The notes under the pieces are model-generated. The model worked only from the letters and a program-made list of their open reading frames with translations, was not told where the DNA came from and did no database searches. A DNA stretch of 64,000 nt, taken from contig NZ_JAFMZK010000006.1 in the NCBI RefSeq assembly GCF_029105185.1, forward strand, positions 175,396 through 239,395, written 5' to 3'. Below, piece after piece: positions 26,776 through 36,606 of this stretch. The position numbers and the translations under genes were made by a program. Position 1 is the stretch's first letter. Every line of letters starts with the position of its first letter. Origin of the DNA: Aliiroseovarius sp. Z3. Lineage in GTDB: Bacteria; Pseudomonadota; Alphaproteobacteria; Rhodobacterales; Rhodobacteraceae.

Positions 26776-27732
26776 ATGCCACAAAGCTCGCTTCAGGCCC
26801 CAAGCGCTGTGATCATGATCCGTCCGCACAATTTCCACCCGAATGCCGAAACGGCGCGGGACAATGGGTTTCAAACTGAAGTAACGGAAGGTGCCTCTGG
26901 ACATCTGGCTGTTCAGGCAAAAGCCGAGGTGACGACGGCGGTGCAGACATTGCGCGAGGCTGGCGTTCAGGTTCACCTTTTCGACGATCCGCGTGATGAT
27001 CGCCCAGACGCCGTGTTTCCGAACAACTGGTTTTCGACGCATCCCGGTGGGCATGTGGCGGTCTATCCGATGTATTCGCCGAACCGCCGGATCGAGCGGC
27101 GTGCCGATGTGTTGGAAATGCTCAAGCATCGCTATCGGGTGCAGGACATCATCGACTATTCCGGGTTAGAGCAGGATGGGCTGTTTCTGGAAGGCACCGG
27201 CGCGATGGTGTTGGATCACGTCGAACGCGTGGCCTATGCCGCCCGGTCCAGACGCACAAGCGAGGTGTTGTTGGAGCGGTTCTGCACGCATTTCAACTAC
27301 GAACCGATGGTGTTTGATGCCTATGATGCTGATGATGTGCCGATCTATCATACCAATGTGCTGATGTGCATTGGCACCGATGTGGCGTTGATTGGGCTGC
27401 AGACGATCCACGATGCAGCGCGCCGGGACGAGTTGCGCGCGCGATTGGTGCAAGGTGGCCGGGAGATTGTCGAACTGACGCAGGAGCAGATCGCCAATTT
27501 CGCAGGCAACGCCATCGAGCTTCAGGGGAAAAGCGGTCGTCTGTTGGCCATGTCTACGCGCGCCTATGATGCTCTGTCCCCGGCGCAACGCCAGAAAATC
27601 GAGACGCATCTGAAGATACTACCGTTGGATATCCCTACAATCGAAATGGCAGGCGGGTCCGTGCGCTGCACCATTGCAGGCATCCACCTAAGCCAGCGTC
27701 CGCAAGCAACCTCGGAAGGAGAGGCCAAATGA
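26776..27732 (+). CDS. ctlX: CtlX-type citrulline/arginine-modifying hydrolase
   Basis: A 318-residue protein of the guanidino-group-modifying (amidinotransferase) superfamily. PDAVFPNNWFSTHPGGHVAVYPMYSPNRRIERR near residue 75 and LFLEGTGAMVLDHVERVAYA near 135 are the characteristic acidic and histidine segments; the C-terminal region with GGSVRCTIAGIHL carries the catalytic cysteine. CtlX proteins have been linked to citrulline use. The operon context (arginase, ornithine cyclodeaminase) supports a step that yields ornithine. The stop overlaps the rocF start (ATGA). An ATG nine codons upstream is less likely. Confidence 0.82.
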   Translation: MPQSSLQAPSAVIMIRPHNFHPNAETARDNGFQTEVTEGASGHLAVQAKAEVTTAVQTLREAGVQVHLFDDPRDDRPDAVFPNNWFSTHPGGHVAVYPMYSPNRRIERRADVLEMLKHRYRVQDIIDYSGLEQDGLFLEGTGAMVLDHVERVAYAARSRRTSEVLLERFCTHFNYEPMVFDAYDADDVPIYHTNVLMCIGTDVALIGLQTIHDAARRDELRARLVQGGREIVELTQEQIANFAGNAIELQGKSGRLLAMSTRAYDALSPAQRQKIETHLKILPLDIPTIEMAGGSVRCTIAGIHLSQRPQATSEGEAK

Positions 27733-28658
27733 CCAATATTCACCTGCTTGGCGCCCCAATAGAAGAAGGCGCAGGGCGTCGCGGCTGCATCATGGGGCCA
27801 GCGGCCTATCGCACTGCAGGTTTGGCCGAGGAGCTGTCGTCACTGGGTCATGACGTTGTCGATCTGGGCGACGCGCAACGTGACGAGGTTGGCACCCTTG
27901 AAACCGAGCACACGCACCTGAAGTTTCTGCCGGAAGTCGCGGGATGGGCCCGCAGCCTGCATCGACATGCTTATGAGCTTGCAAATCAGGATGTGCTGCC
28001 AATTTACCTTGGAGGGGACCATGCGCTGTCACTGGGTACTGTTACCGGCCATGTGGCGGCAGCTGCCGAAATGGGACGCCCGCAATATGTGCTTTGGTTA
28101 GACGCACATTCCGATTTCAACATTCCCGCGTCGTCACCCAGTGGCAACATCCACGGCATGCCGGTTGCCTTCGCCTGCGGGCTGGACGGATTTCCCGATA
28201 TGCTGGGCAAACCACTTCCGGCACGTCTTGATCCGTTGAATGTTTGCATGATCGGTCTTCGGTCTGTTGACGGGATGGAGCGCGAGCTTTTGCAGGCCTC
28301 GGGCGCGCAAACATATGATATGCGCACGATTGATGAAAACGGCGTGGCAAAGCTGCTGTTGCCGTTTCTTGATCAGGTTGCACAAACCAACGGCCTTTTG
28401 CATGTCAGCCTTGATGTGGATTTCATCGAACCAGACATCGCGCCTGCCGTGGGCACCACTGTCCCCGGTGGCGCCACCTTCCGCGAGGCCCATCACATCA
28501 TGGAAATGCTGCATGACAGCGGCCTTGTCACCTCGCTGGATCTGGTCGAGCTGAACCCGTTTCTCGATGACCGCGGCCGCACCGCCCGTCTGATGGTGGA
28601 CCTGACCGCAAGCCTGTTTGGCCGCCGCGTGCTTGATCGCCGCACCCAAAGTTACTGA
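27729..28658 (+). CDS. rocF: Arginase
   Basis: A 309-residue Mn-dependent ureohydrolase converting arginine to ornithine and urea. Metal motifs are present: GGDHALSLG near residue 98, DAHSDFN near 125 and SLDVDFIEPDIAPAVGT near 230, the last carrying two aspartate ligands. EGAGRRGCIMGPAAYR is typical of the N-terminus in true arginases. It is the middle gene of ctlX-rocF-ocd and overlaps ctlX by four bases. Confidence 0.94.
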   Translation: MTNIHLLGAPIEEGAGRRGCIMGPAAYRTAGLAEELSSLGHDVVDLGDAQRDEVGTLETEHTHLKFLPEVAGWARSLHRHAYELANQDVLPIYLGGDHALSLGTVTGHVAAAAEMGRPQYVLWLDAHSDFNIPASSPSGNIHGMPVAFACGLDGFPDMLGKPLPARLDPLNVCMIGLRSVDGMERELLQASGAQTYDMRTIDENGVAKLLLPFLDQVAQTNGLLHVSLDVDFIEPDIAPAVGTTVPGGATFREAHHIMEMLHDSGLVTSLDLVELNPFLDDRGRTARLMVDLTASLFGRRVLDRRTQSY

Positions 28659-28676
28659 TCGTCGAAAGGACATCCA

Positions 28677-29726
28677 ATGCCGCCTCTGCCCTCTGAACTT
28701 GCTTATGTACCCTTCGTCTCGGTCGAACACATGATGGGACTTGTCCATCATATCGGCATTGAAAAGCTGCTGATCGAGCTGGCCGATGAAATTGAAGCCG
28801 ATTTCAAACGGTGGGAGCTGTTTGACAAAACCCCGCGCGTGGCCAGCCATTCCGATGTCGGCGTGATCGAATTGATGCCGACCTCGGATGGCGAGATGTA
28901 CGGCTTCAAATACGTGAACGGACATCCGAAGAACACCAAGGAAGGGCTGCAAACCGTTACGGCGTTTGGTCTGCTGGCGGATGTAAGCTCGGGCTATCCC
29001 AAGCTGCTGAGCGAGATGACGGTGCTGACAGCCTTGCGCACGGCGGCAACCTCGGCCATGGCGGCGAAGCATCTGGCACCGAAGGGTGCAACCACCATGG
29101 CGATGATCGGCAACGGTGCGCAGTCGGAATTCCAGTGCCTGGCATTCAAGGCGATCTGTGGCATCGACACGGTGCGCTTGTATGACATTGATCCCGCTGC
29201 GACCGAGAAATGCGCCCGCAACCTGCAAGGGCAGGGACTGACCGTCGTGCCGTGCAAAACGGGCGAGGAAAGCATGGAAGGCGCGCAGATCATCACCACC
29301 TGCACCGCCGACAAGCAATATGCGACCATCCTGACCGACAACATGATTGGCGAGGGGGTGCATATCAACGCGATTGGCGGCGACTGCCCCGGCAAAACCG
29401 AACTGCACCGTGACATCCTTCTGCGCTCGAACATTTTCGTAGAGTATCCTGAACAGACATGGATCGAAGGCGAGATCCAGCAGTTGGAGAAGGATCACCC
29501 GATCACCGAGCTGTGGCAGGTGATCACCGGGCAGGCAAAAGGTCGCCGTGATGCCAAGCAGATCACCCTGTTCGACAGTGTTGGCTTCGCGATCGAGGAT
29601 TTCTCGGCGCTTCGCTACATCTCGAATGCCATTGTTGGGACGGAGTACTTCACCCAGCTTGACATGTTGGCCGATCCCGACGACCCGCGCGATCTGTTTG
29701 GAATGCTAGAGCGATCAAAAGGCTGA
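28677..29726 (+). CDS. Ornithine cyclodeaminase
   Basis: A 349-residue enzyme of the ornithine cyclodeaminase/mu-crystallin family that turns ornithine into proline and ammonia with NAD. The nucleotide-binding stretch is TMAMIGNGAQSEFQCLAFKA near residue 138; GGDCPGKTELHRDILLRS near 235 carries the catalytic aspartate. GAAA-rich AAAGGA precedes the ATG. It completes an arginine-to-proline route with the two upstream genes and is followed by a strong terminator. Confidence 0.93.
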   Translation: MPPLPSELAYVPFVSVEHMMGLVHHIGIEKLLIELADEIEADFKRWELFDKTPRVASHSDVGVIELMPTSDGEMYGFKYVNGHPKNTKEGLQTVTAFGLLADVSSGYPKLLSEMTVLTALRTAATSAMAAKHLAPKGATTMAMIGNGAQSEFQCLAFKAICGIDTVRLYDIDPAATEKCARNLQGQGLTVVPCKTGEESMEGAQIITTCTADKQYATILTDNMIGEGVHINAIGGDCPGKTELHRDILLRSNIFVEYPEQTWIEGEIQQLEKDHPITELWQVITGQAKGRRDAKQITLFDSVGFAIEDFSALRYISNAIVGTEYFTQLDMLADPDDPRDLFGMLERSKG

Positions 29727-29734
29727 GGTCTTGT

Positions 29735-29769
29735 AAAACGGGCGGTGGAGTGATCCACCGCCCGTTTTT
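29735..29769. terminator. Strong, probably bidirectional terminator between ocd and gcvP
   Basis: A perfect 15-bp stem (29735-29749 with 29754-29768) encloses a GTGA loop. On the plus strand the stem ends in TTTTT; on the minus strand it also ends in TTTT. It sits between two convergent operons, so it can stop both. Confidence 0.93.
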
Positions 29770-29793
29770 CTGTGTTGGTCGTTATCGCGACAC

Positions 29794-32640
29794 TTAACCT
29801 TCGTCTGTGTAGTCCGTCAGAGGCGGACATGTGCAGACCAGATGTCGGTCACCATAAGCGTTGTCGACCCGGTTCACAGGCGACCAGTATTTGTCCACCC
29901 GGAAGCTGCCTGCCGGGAAACACCCTTGCTCGCGGGTATAGGGGCGATCCCACTCACCGACGAGGTCCACGTAAGTGTGGGGTGCGTTCTTGAGCGGGTT
30001 GTTTTCCGGGTCGATCTTGCCTTCTTCGATCTCGCGGATTTCCTCGCGGATTGCCAGCATGGCGTCGCAGAAACGATCCAGCTCGGCCTTGGTCTCGGAC
30101 TCGGTCGGTTCGATCATCAAGGTGCCCGCCACCGGCCAGCTCATCGTTGGAGCGTGGAAGCCGTTGTCGATCAGCCGCTTGGCGATGTCGTCGACGGTCA
30201 CGCCTGCGCTGTCGGCATAGGGGCGGGTGTCGATGATGCATTCATGCGCGACGCGGCCATTGTTGCCGGTGAACAGAACGTCGAACGCGCCTTTCAGGCG
30301 GGCTGCGATGTAGTTCCCGTTCAGGATCGCCACCTTGGTTGCTTGGGTCAGCCCGTCACCGCCCATCATCAGGACGTAAGCCCAGCTGATCGGCAGGATC
30401 GAACCCGAACCGTAGGGGGCGGCAGACACCGCACCTTCTTCACCGACAAGGCCGTTGCCGGGCAGATGTGGCGCAAGGTGCGCCTTCACACCAATCGGAC
30501 CCATGCCGGGGCCTCCGCCGCCATGCGGAATGGCGAAGGTTTTGTGCAGGTTCAGGTGGCTGACATCGCCGCCGATCTCGCCCAGCTTGGACAGACCAAC
30601 CATCGCATTCAGGTTCGCCCCGTCGATATAGACCTGCCCCCCGTGGTCATGGGTGATTTTGCACACCTCGCGCACGGTTTCTTCGAACACGCCATGGGTT
30701 GACGGATAGGTGATCATGCAGGCGGCCAGCTTGTCGCCTGCGGCTTCTGCCTTGGCGCGGAAATCATCAAGGTCGATATCCCCGTTCTCGGCCGATTTGA
30801 CGACCACCACGTCCAGATCGACCATATGTGCCGAAGCGGGGTTCGTGCCATGGGCCGAGATCGGGATCAGGCAGATGTTGCGATCCCCCTGACCATTGGC
30901 CTTGTGATAGGCCTGAATGGTCAGAAGCCCGGCATATTCGCCCTGAGCACCCGAATTGGGCTGCATCGACATGTCGTCATAGCCCGTGATCAGGCAAAGC
31001 TTCTGCTTCAGATCCTCGATCATTTCGGCATAGCCCTCGACCTGCTTTTCGGGCGCCATCGGGTGGATATAGGCAAACTCGCGCCATGTGACTGGCATCA
31101 TCTCAGCAGCCGCGTTCAGCTTCATCGTACATGACCCCAGCGGGATCATGGCGCGGTCCAGCGCCAAGTCACGGTCGGCCAAGCGGCGCATATAGCGCAT
31201 CATCTCGGTCTCGGCCCGGTTCATGTGGAACACGGGATGAGTCAGGTATTCAGAGGTCCGCAGGATGTCATCGGGCAGACGATATTCGTTGTCACTGTCG
31301 TCATAGCTGCGGGTGATCCCAAACGCACGCCAAACGCCTTCGATCACAGCAGGGCGAGTCGCTTCGTCCAGCGTGATGCCGACATATTCGGTGTCCACCG
31401 GGCGCAGGTTGATACCTTCCTCGCGGGCCGATTTCAGAACGGTGTTTTGCAGCGCGCCCACATGCACGGTGATCGTGTCAAAGAAGTGCTTCGAGGTGAT
31501 GGTGAAGCCCGCATCCTCAAGCCCCTTGGCCAGACGCACGGTTTTCAGGTGCACGTCCTGCGCGATGGCTTTCAAACCCTCGGGACCATGGAACACGGCA
31601 TAGAAGCCTGCCATCACGGCGAGAAGCGCTTGCGCCGTGCAGACGTTCGAGGTTGCTTTTTCGCGGCGGATGTGCTGCTCACGGGTTTGCAGTGACAGGC
31701 GATAGGCCTGATTGCCGCGCGCATCGACCGATACACCGATCAGGCGGCCGGGCATCGAACGTTTGTGCTTGTCGGCGGTGGCCATGTATGCGGCATGCGG
31801 GCCGCCGAACCCCATCGGGACGCCGAAGCGTTGCGACGATCCGACGGCAATGTCGGCCCCCATCGCGCCCGGCTCTTTCAACACGGTCAATGCAAGCGGG
31901 TCGGCGGATACGATACCAACAGCCTTCGCATCGTGCAGGGCCGCGATCTGGTCAGTGAAATCACGCACACGACCATATGTGCCGGGATATTGGAAAATTG
32001 CGCCGAACACTTCGTCCGCGACAAGATCGGTTTCCGGGTCGCCGATGACGATCTCGATTCCTAAGGGCGCGGCGCGGGTTTTCATCACGGCAATGTTTTG
32101 CGGGTGGCAGGCCTCGTCCACGAAGAATTTCGTGGCTTTCGACTTGGCGATACGCTGCCCCATCGTCATCGCCTCTGCGCAGGCAGTTGCTTCGTCCAGC
32201 AGCGATGCGTTCGCAATCTCAAGCCCCGTAAGGTCGGAAATCATGGTCTGGAAGTTCAACAGCGCCTCAAGCCGACCCTGCGAAATCTCGGGCTGATAGG
32301 GCGTGTAGGCTGTGTACCAGGCTGGGTTTTCAAGAATGTTGCGTTGGATCGCAGGCGGCGTGACGGTGCCGTGATACCCTTGGCCCAGCAACGAGCGCAT
32401 GACTTTGTTTTTCGCCGCAGTATAGCGCATCTTGTGCAACGCCTCGCGTTCGGACAAGGCTGGCCCCCAGTCCAAAGCATCCTGTTGTCGGATACTTTCG
32501 GGGACGGTCTGGTCTATCAGGTCATCCAAATTCTTGACGCCGATGGTTTTGAACATCTCGTCCATCTCGGTGGGCGAGGGTCCAATGTGACGGCGGTTGG
32601 CGAAGTCATAGGGTTTGTAACCGGTGGGCGTGAACGACAT
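29794..32640 (-). CDS. gcvP: Glycine dehydrogenase (aminomethyl-transferring), P protein
   Basis: A 948-residue PLP-dependent P protein that decarboxylates glycine and passes the aminomethyl group to GcvH. Both halves of the fused enzyme are present: [15 protein letters not shown] in the first and [12 protein letters not shown] in the second. The PLP lysine is in [23 protein letters not shown]. The start [23 protein letters not shown] gives the usual length; the 58 open codons upstream carry no family sequence. It is the third gene of gcvTHP, 89 bases after gcvH. Confidence 0.96.
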   Translation of the reverse strand: MSFTPTGYKPYDFANRRHIGPSPTEMDEMFKTIGVKNLDDLIDQTVPESIRQQDALDWGPALSEREALHKMRYTAAKNKVMRSLLGQGYHGTVTPPAIQRNILENPAWYTAYTPYQPEISQGRLEALLNFQTMISDLTGLEIANASLLDEATACAEAMTMGQRIAKSKATKFFVDEACHPQNIAVMKTRAAPLGIEIVIGDPETDLVADEVFGAIFQYPGTYGRVRDFTDQIAALHDAKAVGIVSADPLALTVLKEPGAMGADIAVGSSQRFGVPMGFGGPHAAYMATADKHKRSMPGRLIGVSVDARGNQAYRLSLQTREQHIRREKATSNVCTAQALLAVMAGFYAVFHGPEGLKAIAQDVHLKTVRLAKGLEDAGFTITSKHFFDTITVHVGALQNTVLKSAREEGINLRPVDTEYVGITLDEATRPAVIEGVWRAFGITRSYDDSDNEYRLPDDILRTSEYLTHPVFHMNRAETEMMRYMRRLADRDLALDRAMIPLGSCTMKLNAAAEMMPVTWREFAYIHPMAPEKQVEGYAEMIEDLKQKLCLITGYDDMSMQPNSGAQGEYAGLLTIQAYHKANGQGDRNICLIPISAHGTNPASAHMVDLDVVVVKSAENGDIDLDDFRAKAEAAGDKLAACMITYPSTHGVFEETVREVCKITHDHGGQVYIDGANLNAMVGLSKLGEIGGDVSHLNLHKTFAIPHGGGGPGMGPIGVKAHLAPHLPGNGLVGEEGAVSAAPYGSGSILPISWAYVLMMGGDGLTQATKVAILNGNYIAARLKGAFDVLFTGNNGRVAHECIIDTRPYADSAGVTVDDIAKRLIDNGFHAPTMSWPVAGTLMIEPTESETKAELDRFCDAMLAIREEIREIEEGKIDPENNPLKNAPHTYVDLVGEWDRPYTREQGCFPAGSFRVDKYWSPVNRVDNAYGDRHLVCTCPPLTDYTDEG

Positions 32641-32729
32641 TGCGTTTCTCCGTGCGGGGGGCAGGCATATGGGTTTGGCAAGGGCCGAATGGCCCCTGCA
32701 CCTGTGCGGAAAGGGGTATGATCCGTGGA

Positions 32730-33089
32730 TCAGCCGATGAACTTCTTGTATCCGGCTTCGTCCATGTAATCGTCCAGCGGGCTGGTGTCCGACGCCTTGA
32801 TCTTGAAGAACCATGCCTCGCCTTCAGGGTCGTCGTTGACCTTGGTGGGTTCGTCGACGATGGCCTCGTTCACCTCGAGGATTTCGCCGTCCAGCGGGCT
32901 GAGGATATCGGACGCGGCCTTGACGCTTTCGATCACGACAATCTCGTCATCCTTGGACACGGTATCGCCCACCTCGGGAAGTTCGACAAAAACAACGTCT
33001 CCAAGCTGCTCGGCGGCGTGGGCGGTGATGCCCACCACATAGACGCCGTCTTCTTCACGCAGCCATTCATGTTCTTCGGTATATTTCAT
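32730..33089 (-). CDS. gcvH: Glycine cleavage system H protein
   Basis: A 119-residue lipoyl carrier protein. The lipoylated lysine is in [20 protein letters not shown] near residue 60, and the typical beginning [21 protein letters not shown] is intact. It shuttles the aminomethyl group between the P and T proteins. GGAGAAACAG precedes the ATG. Confidence 0.97.
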   Translation of the reverse strand: MKYTEEHEWLREEDGVYVVGITAHAAEQLGDVVFVELPEVGDTVSKDDEIVVIESVKAASDILSPLDGEILEVNEAIVDEPTKVNDDPEGEAWFFKIKASDTSPLDDYMDEAGYKKFIG

Positions 33090-33116
33090 TCTGTTTCTCC
33101 TGCTGGATTACTGGGG

Positions 33117-34241
33117 TCAACGTTTATAGGTGGCGGGGCGGAACGGCATGTCCGCGACCACTACAGGCTGGCGCTTGCCGCGCACATCGCCAAAGATTTG
33201 TGTGCCGGTGGCGGCGTAATCAATCGCGACATAGCCCATCGACATCGGGCGTTCGATGGACGGACCAAATGCGCCGGATGTGACTTCACCGATGGGTTCA
33301 TCCGCGTCAGCGGTCGCAAAAAGCACGGTGCCCGCCCGCATGGGTGCGCGACCTTCCGGCAAAAGCCCGACGCGGCGGCGGGATGCGCCATTGTCGAACT
33401 CGGCCAGGATACGTTCTGCGCCGGGAAAGCCGCCTTCACGCTCCCCTCCGGTCTTGCGCACTTTCTGAACGGCCCATTCCAATGCAGCCTCTACCGGTGT
33501 CGTGGTCGTATCAATGTCGTTGCCATAGAGGCACAGCCCGGCCTCAAGCCGCAGGCTGTCACGCGCACCAAGCCCGATCGGTTCGACCTCTTCCATTGCC
33601 AGCAAAGCACGGGCGAAGTTTTCGGCATGCGCATCCCGCACGGAAACTTCATAGCCGTCTTCGCCGGTGTAGCCCGAGCGTGAAATCCAAAGCTCGCCAA
33701 AATCGCTGCCGGTGACGGCCACATCCATGAATTTCATGTCCTTGGCCGAAGGTACAAGCCGGGACAGTGCGGTTTCGGCCGCAGGGCCTTGCAAAGCCAG
33801 AAGCGCCCGATCGTCAATCACCTCGACCTCGCAATCGGTCAGGTGGGCGCGCATATGGGCGATGTCGGCCTCCTTGCAACCTGCGTTCACGACAAGGAAC
33901 AAATGGTCGCCGCGATTGGCGATCATCAGATCATCCAGAATGCCGCCATCGTCATTGGTGAAAAGACCATAACGCTGGCGACCTTCAGCAAGGGCCATAA
34001 CGGACTGTGGCACGATGCGCTCCAACGATTGTGCAGGCTTTTCGCCGCGCAGGATCACTTGCCCCATGTGGCTGACATCAAACAGGCCCGCGGCATTGCG
34101 TGTATGAAGATGTTCTTTCATCACGCCCAGCGGGTATTGCACAGGCATCTCATAGCCTGCAAACGGCACCATCTTGGCGCCAAGCTCCAGATGCAGGTCA
34201 TACAGACCCGTCCGTTTCAGATTGTCTTGGGCTGCACCCAT
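33117..34241 (-). CDS. gcvT: Glycine cleavage system T protein (aminomethyltransferase)
   Basis: A 374-residue tetrahydrofolate-dependent aminomethyltransferase. Visible parts include FAGYEMPVQYPLGVMKEHLHTRNAAGLFDVSHMGQV, YGLFTNDDGGILDDLMIAN with the catalytic aspartate region, and WISRSGYTGEDGYEV. The second ATG (34241) is seven bases from GGAGG and is preferred to the ATG two codons upstream. It is the first gene of gcvTHP and directly follows the glycine riboswitch. Confidence 0.96.
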   Translation of the reverse strand: MGAAQDNLKRTGLYDLHLELGAKMVPFAGYEMPVQYPLGVMKEHLHTRNAAGLFDVSHMGQVILRGEKPAQSLERIVPQSVMALAEGRQRYGLFTNDDGGILDDLMIANRGDHLFLVVNAGCKEADIAHMRAHLTDCEVEVIDDRALLALQGPAAETALSRLVPSAKDMKFMDVAVTGSDFGELWISRSGYTGEDGYEVSVRDAHAENFARALLAMEEVEPIGLGARDSLRLEAGLCLYGNDIDTTTTPVEAALEWAVQKVRKTGGEREGGFPGAERILAEFDNGASRRRVGLLPEGRAPMRAGTVLFATADADEPIGEVTSGAFGPSIERPMSMGYVAIDYAATGTQIFGDVRGKRQPVVVADMPFRPATYKR

Positions 34242-34317
34242 GGCCATTCCTCCAACTACTACCGGTGAGTCATGGAAGACATGCGCCCGGCATCTTTCAG
34301 ACGCTCGCGCGCCTATC

Positions 34318-34482
34318 GATGCCCCCTCTGTCCGTTTCGCCTGAGATCGTTATCCCTTCGGCGGGCATCTGTGTGCCTCTCTCCAGAGTCATGTGCGCCG
34401 CATCGGTCCGTGGGCCTGAGAGTTTACCGGGGCGGTTGCTCCTTCGGCACCAGCTTTCGCCAGATTCTCCCGATGCGATGAC
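34318..34482 (-). ncRNA. Tandem glycine riboswitch upstream of gcvTHP
   Basis: Two aptamers are recognisable on the minus strand. The first has CCGAAGGAGCAA (34447-34436) and CTCTCAGG (34422-34415); the second has CCGAAGGGATAA (34361-34350), ATCTCAGG (34347-34340) and GGACAGAGGGGGC (34333-34321). These are core glycine-aptamer motifs, arranged in the usual tandem and ending about 75 bases before gcvT. Glycine binding would switch the glycine cleavage operon on. This element fills the only gene-free stretch longer than 300 bases (34242-34553). Confidence 0.93.
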
Positions 34483-34553
34483 GCCAAGTTATCCGTCCGC
34501 ACCGGTTTCGGCAAGAGCTTGAATACAATCGCATGCGGCGGCACAGTAAGTTC

Positions 34554-35120
34554 ATGCATGACCCCTATTTCTTTGGCTATGGTTCGCTGGTGAATCGTCG
34601 CACACATTCATTTCAGAACGCCCAGCCCGCGCAGGTGACGGGTTGGCGAAGGGCGTGGCGCCGCTCGCCGTTGAGGAAGGTGTGCTATCTGACGGCGGTG
34701 CCGGATCGGCAGGATTACATCGAAGGGTTGATCGCCTCGGTGCCCGGAGCAGATTGGGCAGCACTGGATGAACGCGAGCGGGCCTATGCGCGCGTCCCGC
34801 TTGGGTCTGAGCTGCGACATCAGGCTGGTGCGGTGAATGTGGCGATCTATGCCATTGAACCCGATAAGCATTTTGAGCCGACAGACGATAATCCGGTTTT
34901 ACTCAGCTATCTGGATGTGGTGGTGCAGGGTTACTTGTCCGAGTTCGGTATGGCTGGTGTCACACATTTCTTCGAAACCACAGAGGGTTGGCATGCGCCC
35001 ATCCTGAACGACCGCGATGCCCCAATATACTCGCGTGCGCAGGCACTGACCGAGGAAGAGCGGCAGATCGTCGATGAAGGTCTGTCGCGCCTATCGCCGC
35101 ATTCCAAACAGCGATATTAG
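34554..35120 (+). CDS. Gamma-glutamylcyclotransferase-fold protein
   Basis: A 188-residue protein starting MHDPYFFGYGSLVNRRTH, the FGYGSL signature of the gamma-glutamylcyclotransferase/AIG2-like fold that binds the substrate carboxylate. A glutamate in RVPLGSEL or ERERAYARV may serve as catalytic acid. Members cleave gamma-glutamyl amino acids or glutathione; the substrate here is unknown. The ATG at 34533 is possible but gives an N-terminal extension without family sequence. The 3' end overlaps the MATE gene by 30 bases on the other strand. Confidence 0.82.
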   Translation: MHDPYFFGYGSLVNRRTHSFQNAQPAQVTGWRRAWRRSPLRKVCYLTAVPDRQDYIEGLIASVPGADWAALDERERAYARVPLGSELRHQAGAVNVAIYAIEPDKHFEPTDDNPVLLSYLDVVVQGYLSEFGMAGVTHFFETTEGWHAPILNDRDAPIYSRAQALTEEERQIVDEGLSRLSPHSKQRY

Positions 35121-36509
35121 GCGGGTTTGCCGCTGGAACGGGTGGGCATCCGCCTCGCATTCGCCGCGTTCTGCCATGCGCAGGACGCGCGCCGACAATA
35201 GCAGGGCGATGGCGGCGAAGATCACCCCTCCGATCGCCTGACCGATCAGCACCCCGGGTGCGCCCCAATAGGCGGCCCCCAGTATGACCAGCGGGATCGT
35301 GCCCAGTGTCTGTCGCCCCCAGTTCACCCAAGTCGAATAGAACGGATGCCCCAGATTGTTGAAACTGGCATTGGTGACGAAAATCACGCCGTTGAAGAAC
35401 CACGCCAGCGCCAATGGTCCGCAGAACAGATAAACAAGCTCGCGGCTTAGGCCTTCGGCACTGAAAAGATTCGCAATCGGCGCGCGCAGGACGAACAATA
35501 TGGCGCTGACTCCGACCGAGACGCATAGGACGAATACCAACCCGTCACGAATGGCGCGGCGCACCCGGTCCAGCTGACCAGCCCCGAAATTCTGGCCGAC
35601 GATGGGGCCAATTGCACCCGACAATGCGAAAATCACGGCGAATGAGACCGGGACGAGCCGCCCGACAATGGCCATGCCCGCCACGGCATCCTCGCCAAAC
35701 TCTGCCATGGCGCGGGTGACATAGGCCTGACCGACCGGCGTTGCGAACTGGGTCAGGATGGCGGGCAGGGCGATGGTCATGATTGCGGTGAAATCAACCT
35801 TGAAGTCGACCGATCTGGGGCGGTCCAACCCGCCGTGAAAGCGTAGCACAGGATAAAGCGACATGACCGCAATGGTTGCCCGCGCGCAAACCGAGGCAAG
35901 GGCGGCCCCTGTCAGTTCGAGATCAAGTCCGAAGATCAGGATTGGGTCCAGCACTGCGTTCACAACGCCGCCCCAGATCGTTGCCATCATGGCACGGCGT
36001 GCGTCCCCGTGGGCGCGCAGGATCGCGCCGCCGACCATGCCCACGATCAGGATCGGCAGGCTGGGCAAGATGATCCTGAGATAGCTTGTGGCAAGCACCA
36101 AGGTTTCGCCGGACGCACCCAAAAGCGCGGTCAGTTGGGGAACGAATATCCAGACGACAGCGGCAAAAACGCTTCCGATCACGACGCCATACAGAAGGGC
36201 CGTTGCAGCCCGGCGTTTGGCGGTTTGTGTGTCACCTTCGCCCAAGGCCCGCGCAACCAACGCACCCGCGGCAATCGACATGCCGATCCCGAAGGATGTG
36301 GTGAAGAACAGGATTGCACCGGCATAGCCCACGGCCGCCGCCAGCTCTTCATGTCCCAGCATCGAGATGAAAATCATGTCGACGAGGTCGACAAGGAAAA
36401 TCGCCATCAAACCAACAGAGGCGGTCAGCGACATGACCGTGATGTGACGCATCAGACTGCCGCTTAGAAACTTCGCTTGTGTGCCGTTCTCATCTGTTGG
36501 TTGGGCCAT
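35091..36509 (-). CDS. MATE family multidrug/metabolite exporter
   Basis: A 472-residue membrane protein with about 12 hydrophobic segments. MATE features include DLVDMIFISMLGHEELAAAVGYAGAI in the first helices, GIGMSIAAGALVARALGEGD and MVGGAILRAHGDARRAMMATIWGGVVNAVLDPILIF. These antiporters expel cationic drugs or metabolites using sodium or protons. AGGAG precedes the ATG. It lies upstream of nothing on its strand and converges with the cyclotransferase-like gene. Confidence 0.9.
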   Translation of the reverse strand: MAQPTDENGTQAKFLSGSLMRHITVMSLTASVGLMAIFLVDLVDMIFISMLGHEELAAAVGYAGAILFFTTSFGIGMSIAAGALVARALGEGDTQTAKRRAATALLYGVVIGSVFAAVVWIFVPQLTALLGASGETLVLATSYLRIILPSLPILIVGMVGGAILRAHGDARRAMMATIWGGVVNAVLDPILIFGLDLELTGAALASVCARATIAVMSLYPVLRFHGGLDRPRSVDFKVDFTAIMTIALPAILTQFATPVGQAYVTRAMAEFGEDAVAGMAIVGRLVPVSFAVIFALSGAIGPIVGQNFGAGQLDRVRRAIRDGLVFVLCVSVGVSAILFVLRAPIANLFSAEGLSRELVYLFCGPLALAWFFNGVIFVTNASFNNLGHPFYSTWVNWGRQTLGTIPLVILGAAYWGAPGVLIGQAIGGVIFAAIALLLSARVLRMAERGECEADAHPFQRQTRLISLFGMRR

Positions 36510-36606
36510 CGTCTTCTCCTGTCACGCCCCTGCAGCATGGAGGAGAGACGCGCGGTGGGCCAGAAGCAATTGAACTCGACCGGACCTTACCCGCGACTGC
36601 GAGATA

